A DNA stretch of 64,000 nt from Paramecium pentaurelia. Taxonomy: Eukaryota; Ciliophora; Oligohymenophorea; Peniculida; Parameciidae. Below the pieces are notes generated by a model. That model worked only from the letters and a program-made list of their open reading frames with translations. It had not been told where the DNA came from and made no database searches. Within the stretch, counting starts at the first letter, position 1. Each line of letters starts with the position of its first letter. Where the stretch lies: assembly GCA_905183005.1 (NCBI GenBank), contig CAJJDO010000013.1:51728-115727 (forward strand), read 5' to 3'. The position numbers were made by a program, and so were the translations under genes. Positions 1-11,185 of this stretch are shown here, in pieces.

Positions 1-480
1 CCCATAGACGGATAGACTTATCATTACTACCAGAAGCTAATGTATTTCCATCAGGAGAGAAACAGACTGAGTAGACAGTATTATTATGACCATCTAATTT
101 GGCTTTTTATTATCCAGTTTTGACATCCCATAAACGGATAGACTCATCATCACTACTAGAAGCTAATGTATTTCCGTCAGGAGAGAAACAGACTGAGTAG
201 ACAGTACTATTATGACCATCTAATTTAACTTTTTCTTATCCAGTTTTGACATCCCATAAACGGATAGAGTTATCACTAATACAAGAAGCTAATGTATTTC
301 CATCAGGAGAGAAACAGACTGAGTAGACAGCATATGAATCACAATCTAATTTGGCTTTTTATTACCCTATTTTGACATCCCATAAACGGATAGTGTTATC
401 ATAACTACCAGAAGCTAATGTATCTCCATCTGGAGAGAAACAGACTGAATTCACACAACTCCTATGACCATCCAACTTAT
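1..480 (-). repeat. 126-bp tandem WD40-coding repeats
   Basis: The word gctaatgtatttcc or a one- or two-base variant recurs at about 36, 162, 288 and 414, a period of 126 bp, or 42 codons. Units differ by only a few bases over most of their length. The array is in frame with the WD40 gene and continues past the window start. Confidence 0.9.
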
Positions 481-1129
481 TCAATTCATGGACTTTAATG
501 TTCTTCCATTTACAATTAAACATATAAGCACCATTCAATTTTATTCCATTTATGTTGACATTATTAAATTAGGATCCACTTAAATTACACCTAACAAAAT
601 TAGCTCCTACCAGGGATGTATTTTAGATCTTAATATTTTCATAATTTTTGTTTCTAAGGTCTACCTTTACCTAAACTAATAGATGAAATGCATTAGACCC
701 ACATTATATCAAAGTTTCATCAATGGATGTGAGTTGAACTAAAAATTACAAAAATTCAACGATCGTTCTTTTATCCTTGATGCTATTCATCAGACTTAAT
801 GTAGAAACTTCATTTTCTTCAGAGGAAAAGTCTTTGTTGTTGAAGTCATGATCTTTTAATTTTTTTAAGACATCTGTCATTTTTTTCATGTCTTCTCTTA
901 CATGAGACAATATTTCTTCAGTATCAGCATTGGTGATAATCCCTACTTATTTTAAAATTTATAATTCTAATTGTTTCTGATTTTCAATATATGATAAAAA
1001 TCCAATGCAATCTTTACCTTCCTCCTTTCTTAATATTTCTAGTATGACACTAAAGATTTGTATATCTACATCTTTTACTGAATCAAAGATGTCAGTTAGA
1101 GCGCCATTCTATAAAAAAGAGCTCTGCAT
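1..1129 (-). CDS. WD40-repeat protein with pentapeptide-like N-terminal part (C-terminus outside window)
   Basis: Read with TAA/TAG as Gln, the frame is open from ATG at 1129 to the window edge. The first ~150 residues are a charged helical region. A short stretch of pentapeptide-like steps follows (GANFVRCNLSGS, then NINGIKLNGAYM). Then come WD40 repeats carrying LDGH, VCFSPDG and SIRLWDVKTGQQ. Such arrays form beta-propellers and normally act as protein-binding scaffolds; the partner cannot be told. At least four repeats are visible and the array runs off the left edge, so total length is unknown. The repeats are nearly identical at DNA level, which suggests recent amplification or conversion. 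I recognise this repeat style from Paramecium-type WD40 families but cannot name an orthologue. Confidence 0.85.
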
Positions 1130-1439
1130 TTTCTTTTTTTATTTTTAATATTGAGTTTTTAAGACTCTAATTTTAGGTTAAATAATGAAAAAAATCGATA
1201 ATAGTATCTTATGCATTTTAGTAAATTTGAAGGTCAGACATTGTGTATATTGGAAATTGATAAGAAAAGAGGTAGAATATTACATTGAAAATTCATTCTA
1301 ACATTTGCATATCTAGATCATTGAAGAATATAGAATATCTTATTTTTATATGAAATATTTTAATTTATACATTATTTAAGTTCTATGATTGATTGACTCA
1401 TCCTTCTTGTTTAACATCTCTATTTAAGTATAAATAAAG

Positions 1440-2010
1440 ATTTCAGTTAACCAAGTTAGATGGCCATGATAATTGGGTAAATTCAATCTGTTTCTCATCT
1501 GATAGAAATACATAAAATTTTGGTAATATAGATATATCTATCTATCTCGATGCTTAGAGCGATGATGTTAAATCAATCTGTTTTATTCATGATTGAAATA
1601 AATACGAATCTCGCATATCAGAGAGCCAAATTTGATGGTCATGAAAATTTGTAATGTCAGTCAGTTTCTCTATTGGCAGCAGTGTTAGCATCTGGTAGTA
1701 GTAACAAGGCTATCCATCTGTATGAATGTCAAATGAGAATAATCAGAGACAGTCATAATTAAAAAGATAACTGAGTTTATTGCTCCTTATATAAATATAT
1801 ATTGTCATATTGTGTTTCTAAAAAAAGTATGATAAAAAACCAATTTGGATGGTCATATAATTATGTTAGATCGATGTGTTTTTCTAATCATCAATATCTA
1901 ATTATGATAATTCCATCCGATTATAGAATATTAAGACAGGGGAAAAGAGAGTCAAAATAGATTTTCAGAGTTCTTATATTAGATCTTTCTGTTTCTCTCC
2001 AAATATAAAA
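1440..2010 (+). pseudogene. Decayed WD40-repeat array, opposite strand to the intact gene
   Basis: On the plus strand, scattered pieces match the neighbouring repeat: LTKLDGHDNWVNSICF near 1445, VKSICFIHD near 1567, KFDGHEN near 1627, then VLASGSSNKAIHLY, LDGH near 1842, and a piece ending FCFSPN near 1970. They lie in different frames and are interrupted by TGA and indels. No start codon or continuous reading is possible. It looks like a dead, inverted copy of the same WD40 family. Confidence 0.7.
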
Positions 2011-3344
2011 TTAATAACTTTTTTGCAGTGCTAAAAAATCTTTCAGTTTATGAGAGATGCAATCAGAAAAATAAAAAGCTTTAATTGATTGTGGTACTCA
2101 TTATTTCCTTCCAGATTTATAAAAAAAGTAGTCTATTTAAGTCTAAGTGTAACGATACTACCTAAAATAATTTTTTGTTATTAGACTTAAAAAGAAAAAA
2201 AATAATTGATTTTTTATATATTTTTTAGAATAAACTTAAATAACTTTATTTATTTGACATAATAAATACTAATTCTTAAATAATCATAACTTATTTTATT
2301 TTTTTGTATTAAATATATTAGTGAGATATAAATTACCAATAAATTTTTATATCAGGATTTCTAGATTTTTCAAAAATTTTATCGATTACCCAATCAAATA
2401 TCAAAAAAAGACACTGATGAGGAATGATGATTTGTAAATTTGGAATAGATAATATTTTATTAATTTTTTGATTGTAAACTAATCTGATTCTGTTAAAAAT
2501 TATTTACAGAATAAATTAATAATATGATTTTTTGAATTATTTATAAAGAAGAAATATTTAAATTTAAACAACAAGTATCATTAGATGTCCCTTAAAAAAT
2601 CTTTTTATGCTTTATTCCTCTCCTCATATATTTAAATGGTGAAGATCATAGTATTTTTCTAAAAATTCTTCTTAAGCAATATAAATAAATTTTGTATAAA
2701 TGGGGTATATAATGAGATATTAGATTAAATAATTTAAATAATCCTAGTAATTTGCATTTCTTTGCTTTCGTTTTTCAAATAAATTTATCATTTTATTTAT
2801 TTTTTATTAAATATTTTATTATAAAAAAAACAAAATTTTTTGCATTTTAGGATTTTTATGTTTCTTCTTCTTCATCTAAGTTTATTAATATTTGATAGGG
2901 CTGATAGAACAAACAAAGAAACTCATACTTAGTCTTAAAATAATTAAAGAGAGCATGATATTCTATAAATAATATATGATTAAACTCCATCTTTAAATCC
3001 ATGCTATCCTTTAATTGTAAGAAAAAATTATTAAATAAGATACGAGGTTTTATGAAATGATTTAAAGAATTATTTTATTTTATGTTAAGATTTGAATTTA
3101 ATTATAAGGCAAACTATAAAAATATTCTATTAATAATAATAATCATTAAGGGTTATGAATATTCTTCCCAAAAAAATTTATATATGGACTTTAGTTTTGA
3201 AAGTCACCATCTATGACCTATATACTTATAAAAAAAATTTTATTCATGATTATTCTTATTGGGCATTATCAAAATCATCAAATAAATAATTAAACATTTT
3301 AAAAGAAATTGCAATCATTAAATAAAATATTTTATAAAATTGAA
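2011..3344. other. AT-rich intergenic stretch
   Basis: I found no continuous ciliate-code frame and no recognisable relic here. Poly-A/T runs are common. It separates the WD40 relic from the broken WD40 paralogue downstream. Confidence 0.5.
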
Positions 3345-4615
3345 ATGCAAACAGTCTTTGAGTAAAATTTAAGAAAAGAACACCAAAGAAAAGTTAATGA
3401 ATGCATAGAAACTCTGTATTAAGGAGTGGAAGTAAAAATGTTATTTATTTAAAAAATTTAAATAGAACTCATTTAACAATATTGATGCCAAACTTGATGA
3501 ACTTCTTAATGATGAATTAAATTAATTTAATATCATTGAATCTTAATTCTAATAAGAATTCCCAAAAGTAAATTTTAATAAGTTGTTTAAATAATAAGAT
3601 GACAATTTCTCAAAATAAATCTGTTAAGAAATGATTTTTTTAATAAAGAATAATATTTAAAATTAAATTTAAAAGAAGGATCATTAATGTCAAAAATTAA
3701 TCAAAGAAATTCAAGAAAAATTAGAACATCAAATATAAGTAAAAGATTCTTAGATTCAATAAAATTCTAATTTATTAACTATTCAACAATCATCAACTAT
3801 AATATCTAATCTTAAACCATTCACTTATTAAATTATAAAATAAAACTCAATTAAATAAGATCAATTATGTTATGCAATTGCTATTAATAAAGATTGTTCA
3901 ATATTAATTGCTGGATGGTAGAATTAAATTAAAGTGTTTGAATTTATGCCAATAGAAATTGAATGGCCATAAAGGTAGTATCTAATGTTTGTTATTAAAT
4001 AATAATGAAGATATTATTGTATCTGGTAGTAACGATAATTAAATTAAATTCTGGTAGAATTAAAATGGATGGCTGTGTTCTTAGACTATTAATGATCATA
4101 CACAAATTATAAATGGATTAAGTTTCAATGAATAATAAAATAGATTGATATCTTGTGGAGATGATAAGTTCATATTAGTAATTGAACAAAATGAATAGAA
4201 TAAATAATGGATTGTAATATAAAAAATAACAGTAGAACAATATGGATTTAGATTATGCTTTATTGATAATGATACATTCACATTCTAACCTTTTTGTAAA
4301 GAGTACATAGAAGTTTTTGAGATGAATAATAATAATAAATAGTATACTAAGACAAAGGAGATTCCTGTAAAAAGTGGTTCTGATAACGGTTTATTTCCTT
4401 AATAATATATAAGATCAAAATGTATGCTTTTGAATAAGAATAGTTCAATTGTAAGTTTAATAAGGAGGAAAAAAAATGGAGAATTTATAACCGAGGAATC
4501 TATTAACTTTGGAACTTCTGCTATTTATGGTAATATGAGTGATGATGGATAGTATTTGATCACTTGGGATAATAAATCGAAAGAAATTTAAGTTAGATAA
4601 TATCAGGAGAATTGA
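3345..4615 (+). pseudogene. Broken coiled-coil/WD40 protein gene
   Basis: The reading starts MQTVFEQNLRKEHQRKVNEC and joins across a good 34-nt GTA...TAG intron (about 3433-3466) to a Q/K-rich helical part. A WD40 part follows, beginning DQLCYAIAINKDCSILIAGW. After KVFEFM (about 3945) the frame changes, and reading resumes at NGHKGSIQCLLLNNNEDI. About 50 residues, one whole WD repeat of this family, are missing there, and no intron fits. The C-terminal half is intact to TGA at 4615 (SCGDDKFILVIE, YLITWDNKSKEIQV). Family members known from Paramecium usually have a B-box or similar Zn-binding part before the coiled coil; none is seen. Internal deletion plus missing N-terminus suggests a pseudogene, although a shortened product cannot be excluded. 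Confidence 0.7.
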
Positions 4616-7100
4616 AATATTGATTTATGATTGATATCATCAATAAGTATAAACTCATTTTTTTATTGATTTTCTTTATTATTTAATAATATTTATGAAA
4701 TACTTATATAATTTTTTATCTTCATTTTATCATATTATTCATTCTCGTTTTATGAATTTTTAAATCAAAATCATATATTAAATTTTCACCACTAAAACAG
4801 AGAGTTGCATTAAATAATAGTATCTTATTTTTCTTAATTGAAATTATATGAATAGCATCAGATCATTTGAAAATCTAAATAAATAAAAAGTTCAATATTT
4901 TGATATCTAAAAAATTTATTATAATAGTAATCAAGAATAAATCTAATAGCGATACTTTGGAAAATTTATTAAAGATAAGTGAACTAATAATTAGAAAAGC
5001 AAAAAGAAAATGAAGAATAATAATTTAAGATTTGAATCTACAAGAAACTTCTCATATAGTTAATTTTGGAGAATCGAAGTCATAAATGTTGTAATATTTT
5101 TAAAGAGAAACAAATTTAAAAACTCAAAAATTTATAAGACCATTATTTCCAAAAATAATGAATTTCTAAATTATCATAATGTATCCTCAAAATACATCTT
5201 ACTTATCGAAAAACTTATTTTTCATTTAAATTTCAGCAATCCTTGATTTTCTTTCTTTTTACTCTAATCTACCTGGAAGATTTAAGTCCCCTTGAACCTA
5301 CTATAATTGTTTAATCTAATTATATACATAATTTCTGTTCAACAGTTTTTTCCATTCTTCTTAATTCATGTATATCAGTTCAAAATTTTTAACACCGTTA
5401 GCATCCCTATCAACCCAATCATATCTTTTCTCTGAGTAAACCATTTGTCTGTTTCATTTAAAAGTCTAAATCCATAAGTATTCACGCTTAGGGTTACATT
5501 ATATTATTACTGCTATTAAAGGAGAATAATCTATTTAGAATACTTTTTAGTGTTTTTAAATTATTTTGATATTAGTTAAATATATTAATTATTATAAAAA
5601 GACATAGTAGTTTGCAGTGAATATTAAATTTAAATTTCCTTTTTCTAAATAGGTCAAAGATTACATCAGTAGATGAATTATTTCATAAAGATCGATGAAG
5701 AAAAAAATCATGCAGAAGTAATTTTTTTGTATAATCTTTTGAATTTATTAATAGATTACGATTTAAGTATTTTTGAAGATTTGCACTATTATTATTAAAT
5801 TTATTTGTTAATTTATTGAATAATGAATGAAAATAATCTAGGATAATAGGTTTTTATGATTAAACACTTTCTCCCAAAATAAGATTACATTTATGTTTAA
5901 AATTTTGCTTCTTCAAGAAGATTAAGATAATGATCGTTCTAAATTTATTTTTATATTAATGAAAATTTGATGTTAAGGAATATTAATTATATCTAAAATG
6001 TTTAATACGATATAATTTAGATAATATTAATCAGTCATATTAGGATTAATTGCTTTTAATCTTGAAAACAGGTGATTTTTTAGTTAATTGAATCGTTATG
6101 CCTTGTAATGAAGATTTTATTTTTTGCAGTTCAAGTATTTCAATCTCTATAATTACTGTGTGATATGATTAAATTCTCTTATAATGAAGCCCTTTGAGAA
6201 AACTTTCATTGTTATTATTGTTTCAATATCAGTAGAAAACAAAGAATTTGTGTTGTTAAATTTCAATATTCTAAATACATCATTCTATAGAATTATAATC
6301 TTTGACTTTTCCTATAAATTAAACAATCTAATGAATTGTGTAATTATAATTCGATTTTCTGTTTCTATTTTATTACATATATTTATTTTATTAAATTGAT
6401 GCTTTATATTACAAAATAATATGATTTTAATTACTTATATTTGTTTCTTTGAATAAAGACAAAAAGGTAAACCTCACAAATTTCACTCAGAAAGTAATTA
6501 TAAATAAAATTTATATGGAAAGGATAATTAATTATCTATATCCATATCGAACATCTTGTTCCTTTTGGAATTTGACTTTTCTTGGGTAAATTTGTTTTTC
6601 ATTTGTCCAACAATAATATTCCCTTCCAAGAATTACTTTTATAATATGATTTCAAATGCATTTCTACTCACACTTATTAGTATTTGGAAAGTATAAATTT
6701 ATATAGAAAAATAAAAGCACTTGTATGTCTAATAAGAAATAAAGAGATAAAGTAAAACAAATTTAACTGTTGTGAGTATTAATTCATAAAGTTCTTGTTA
6801 ATAAAGAAAATTGTTCAATTAATAATTCAAGTTTGTTTTTGATAAAATAAAAAAATGTATTAAAATAGTTTAAAATATAACTGGAACTAAAAAATTTAAT
6901 TTATGTAGGATGAAATACATAAAATCAAATAAAGTTAAGTAAAAACCTTTATGAAATTATTTGCATCATAAAACTATCAACAATATGCTCTATGCTATTT
7001 TATAGGTTCCTAAAAGATTGTCTGTTTAATTATCAATTAGAATTATAAAAATATATTTATTAAATTGATATTTAAAAAAATCAATCATCTGTTATAGAGT
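4616..7100. other. Gene-poor AT-rich region
   Basis: Apart from the small relic at 5220-5490 I see no convincing gene. An open stretch at 6184-6399 (+) ends in a true TGA but has almost no Gln and no matching neighbours, so I treat it as chance. Confidence 0.5.
5220..5490 (-). pseudogene. Coding relic of unknown family
   Basis: On the minus strand one frame gives NTYGFRLLNETDKWFTQRKD, then the reading shifts to another frame giving YDWVDRDANGVKNFELIYMN followed by a helical Q/K-rich tail. Codon use (TAA/TAG as Gln, few TGA) is coding-like. There is no start and the two parts are out of frame with no fitting intron. I do not recognise the family; it is best described as a gene fragment. Confidence 0.45.
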
Positions 7101-7949
7101 TCAATTAAGAACTAAAGCCAACAAAATTAATCTGCAGAAAATAAATTCTTACAAATTAGATTTTTAACAAACTTCACAACTTTCACTATCTGGATTCCAA
7201 GCATATGAATAAATAGTATATGATAAACATTAATTTTATTATAAAGTTTCTGGTTCTAATTCAACACATTGGTTATCTTTCCAAGTACATAATGTAATAT
7301 TTTTTGAATCAAAGGAAAAATAGAATTGGCAATTTTTTTCTGATAATTTAGAACAATCTAAAGAATTGCATGAATCATTCCAATAACAAGTATTCATATC
7401 ACATTCATCTAATGTTTTATAATCAGAACATTAATTTATTGTTTTTGTTTCACAAGTTTAAGTTTAAATATTTCTAACACATTTTTTATTATCATCAGTT
7501 ACAAGCCATTCACAATCTCTATAAGGTATCTAGTCACATTTGGCAATACTCCTAGCAGAATCATTACTCTTATCCATACATTTTACAGTATCAGCTGTTT
7601 AATCAATTGAATCAATATTAGCTTAACATTTTATCAATCCATAACAATTAGAAGCTTAGGTAATTGGAAAACTATAATCAGAACAATTCTTAAAGTTTTA
7701 ACATTCATTAGAATTGTAATTCCAAATGCAACCAAATGAATCTGGAACACCTTGACAATCACCTTAATTGAACTCATTACAAGATTTATTTGAGCATTTT
7801 TCTTCATTATTGTTCCAATTGCAAAAAGTTATTAAGCAATCTTAGGCTGTTAATAAGTGTTCACATGAGCACTCGTAAAATTAGTTCAATTCCAAGGTTA
7901 TGGTTTAGGTTTCTATAACTAATAAAAGAAATCCTATCATGTTGATCAT
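7101..7949 (-). CDS. Secreted Cys-rich protein, surface-antigen-like
   Basis: A single 282-codon frame runs from ATG at 7949 to TGA at 7101 without introns. It opens with a signal-peptide-like segment (MINMIGFLLLVIET) and then has about thirty Cys residues. These lie in loose repeats with C-x-W-N spacing (CNWNNNEEKCSNKSC, CIWNYNSNEC, CYWNDSCNSLDC, CTWKDNQC). This pattern resembles the Cys-periodic repeats of Paramecium surface antigens and related secreted proteins, but at this size it is not a full surface antigen. It is probably extracellular and disulfide-bonded; function is unknown. The last 15 residues are hydrophobic, which could fit a GPI signal or a missed terminal intron. Flanked by relics, it stands alone. 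Confidence 0.75.
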
Positions 7950-8431
7950 TATTTCACTTTTTATTTTTTTTATAGATTTCTTAAATTTGATAATAACTAA
8001 AATATTGAATTATATAAAAGAATTCTATTTAAAAAAGATAGCTTTGAGATTATAGAAAAACAATAAAGTAAATCAAAATTTTCAGATTTAATAAAATAAC
8101 ATTATTTTATTGAATTTTGGAATTATAAACTGTAATATCTGTTTCTTATATTGTTAACCTAAAAATGATAATATAAACAAAGAAAAGTATATAATTGATC
8201 TTATTTTTAAACTCTTATTTGAAATATTTATGGATGACAATTATATTGTATAATTTATATAAAATAACAAAAATTTTAACTCTAATACCTTTGGTATTAA
8301 AATAAAAATAAAAATTCAGTATAAGGAATAATTTATATTTCTGGTGATTGAAATTTTAAAAATAATGTAATCTAAGCTTAATATAAAGTATTGAGAGAAA
8401 AAATTATTTAAAAAAATAAATATTAAAAAAA
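7950..8431. other. AT-rich intergenic stretch
   Basis: No gene or recognisable relic was seen. Confidence 0.45.
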
Positions 8432-9049
8432 TCAGCATTAAGCACTAATTCTCTTAAGATTTATTTAAATTTATTTGATTTCATCTAAAGTGCCACCAGT
8501 AATCCAATTATACTTTTTGTTAACTACATTATACATAATGGAAATGTACCATTATTTTTATAATTAAATATGGTTACTAGTTCATTGGTAAATCAGGCTA
8601 TACCATAGTAAAAGCATATTGATTATAAAATACTATTAGTTATTACATTCAAATAATATTGATATTTTATAAATTTTTAGTATATACATTATTACTTAGA
8701 ATTCTAAATTCATCAATGTGATTCACTCTTTTAATTGATCTATTTTTTTATAATATTTAGCTTATCTATCATTTTCTAATGATCATGAAGTAGCCTGGCA
8801 TGCCATTCTCCTAATTTCAAGCCGTATTATCTCTCTTGTTAAAGATTATTATCTTCATCTGATTGAATAATATAAATTATATTGTTCCACTCTTGGTTAT
8901 TTTGTTTAGAGTTGCATCAAATTTTGTAATTATTATGGTATTAATTTAATTAAGGAGCAGTTCGTAAACATCTAAATGACTTGAAGTGCTACTCTTGTAT
9001 TCTTATTATAAATTATTTCATCTGCTGGTATTGTTATTTAATTTGGCAT
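8432..9049 (-). pseudogene. Interrupted coding region of unknown family
   Basis: Reading from ATG at 9049 gives MPNQITIPADEIIYNKNTRV and continues into a Leu/Gln-rich part. Coding-like text then reappears in other frames: NNIIYIIQSDEDNNLQQERQ, YGLKLGEWHARLLHDHQKMI, and finally NKKYNWITGGTLDEIKQIQI before TGA at 8432. I could not join the three parts with 20-34-nt introns having plausible ends. Either it is a decayed gene or it has introns I failed to place. No family was recognised. Confidence 0.45.
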
Positions 9050-11185
9050 TTCCTATTCTTATTTTTTGTTCCTTCAATTATCGAAAAAAGAACATAAATT
9101 TATTCCTGCATTTATAATTAGTAGTTCAAGACTTGGAGGAAATTAGAAAAGTTTGCAAAAAAGATTACATATCATTTATTATTTGGATTTTAATAGAAAA
9201 AAATAATTTGATTTATTAAAACATTAGCCTAATCTTATTTATTCTGATTATGTAATTAATTATATTTTAATATCAACTAAAATATCTAAATAAAGAAAAT
9301 TAAATAGTTATAATATCTATAAATATTTATTATTTTTTCTAAATTTGTATCATTTAAGAATATTTTCATGATAATTTTCAATAAATATTTATGCAATTAT
9401 TTACAAAAATGAAATGAGTATTTATTTTTTTATTTGATATAAATTGTTACCAATATCATCCAAATAGAAAAAATTATCTTATTATATTTATTATATTAAT
9501 TATACTAATTTAAAAAAAAAGTTCCTCATATAAATACATAAAGTAAAACATTTACACAAAAAAGTAATTATATAAAAAGTAGTCATTCTAATTTTTTTTT
9601 CATAGTTTGGATTATTGAACTGAATGTAATAAACTAAATCCTAATATTTCAATGTTTCTTCAAATCTATATATTCATTATAACAAATTTGCTAAAAATCA
9701 TACATTATAACTTATACATTTAAAATAATATCCTTTAAATATTACTATTCTAGATTAATATTAATGCTAAAAAAAAATAATTTTTACTTTAAATCTTTGG
9801 TCAATCAGTGTTATTATTTTCTGGGTTTTTTTAATTATCGAATCACAATATTCAAATGCACCTATTCACTCTATATATAATGATAATAACCTTTATTTAA
9901 AATAAAGTAGTGGCTTGATTATGTTTTAATTTATACCTTTGCAATTGTAATGGTCTGCATATAATAGATCTTTCAAAATAGCTAAATAATAATTATTTAG
10001 TGCTTCTATTTATATAGTCTATTATTATTATTATTATATGATCCTGTTAAGGAGAAACAAAAACTAAGACTCTATCATTTTTATTTATCAAAAAATTGAA
10101 AATTTGGTAATTTTTCAACTTCAAACTCTAGAAACCTTTTAAACCATTAACTGTTTATTGTTAACTTGTAACTATAAAAAACTTTTTCTGCTGAAATCTA
10201 TAAATTTTAAGATGCTATATGATCTAAAGATCCTAATACATAATAAAGTGGGCAAATTTTCCATTAATTCTTAAGCAGTATTCCTAGGTTATGAGGAATC
10301 TAGTTCTGATATTTCAAAATAATTAGTCTATCACTTTTTTTGCATTTTTGTAATTCGAACACAGTTTTAAAAGATAGTCTTTTAATTTAAATAAAATCTG
10401 TTTTAACATTCTTAAATATATTTAGTTCTACACTAATTTTTGAATATCGAAGTAATGAATTTATAAATAAATACCATAATCGGATTTTTTCCTTTATTTT
10501 CATTTCACTACAAATCCAATTTAACTTTTTAGTTAATTTTTTTTAATTCGAATTAGTAAGTTTTTAATGTGTTTCCTGTTTTTCCGCTATTCTCTAAATC
10601 AATACTAAGATAGCAATATCTTTATTAAATTGAGGAGCCTACAATTTCAGATGCTGTAATTTTTGAGTGATTCTTTTTGTACATAATTGCTGATTTTTAC
10701 TTATTAATTTAAAAGTTCAGATGATAAAGGTAATATTAAAAGTATACATTTTAATAAATTCATTAATTATTTTTAATAAGATAATCAGATAAATAAACAT
10801 TTCTCAAGAATTTTATTAAGTTTCTAAAAATAAATATTATTGTTTGAGATAATATTATCAAAAAACAAAGTATAGGCTAGAAATTAATTTATCATTACTA
10901 TTGATTAATTATATTTATTTATTAGAAAATAAAATAATCTTATATGAAACATCTTATGAAATGGTTAAAACTATTGTTAATTTTAATCAATTCTTTATTC
11001 AAAAAAATAAGTTATCTTTTTGATTCATAAATACAAAGTTATATTAATTTTATCAAGTATTTTCCATTGTTTTATTTGAGCATATATTAAAATTAACAGA
11101 TTGTGAAGAAGTATTTTCAGAGAAAATCTTGTTAACCGCAAAATAATACATACAATTAATTATTTTAATATAATTTTTCAATCGA
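9050..11185. other. Gene-poor AT-rich region with a possible relic
   Basis: No intact gene seen. On the minus strand near 10520-10660 a short coding-like fragment reads YLSIDLENSGKTGNTLKTYQ and a Lys-rich tail before TGA; it has no start and may be a gene fragment. The rest is low-complexity A/T. Confidence 0.4.

Noticed and set aside
6184..6399. 71-codon open frame on plus strand
   Set aside because: Almost no Gln, Ile/Phe/Asn-rich like random A/T sequence, no neighbours or motif; treated as chance.
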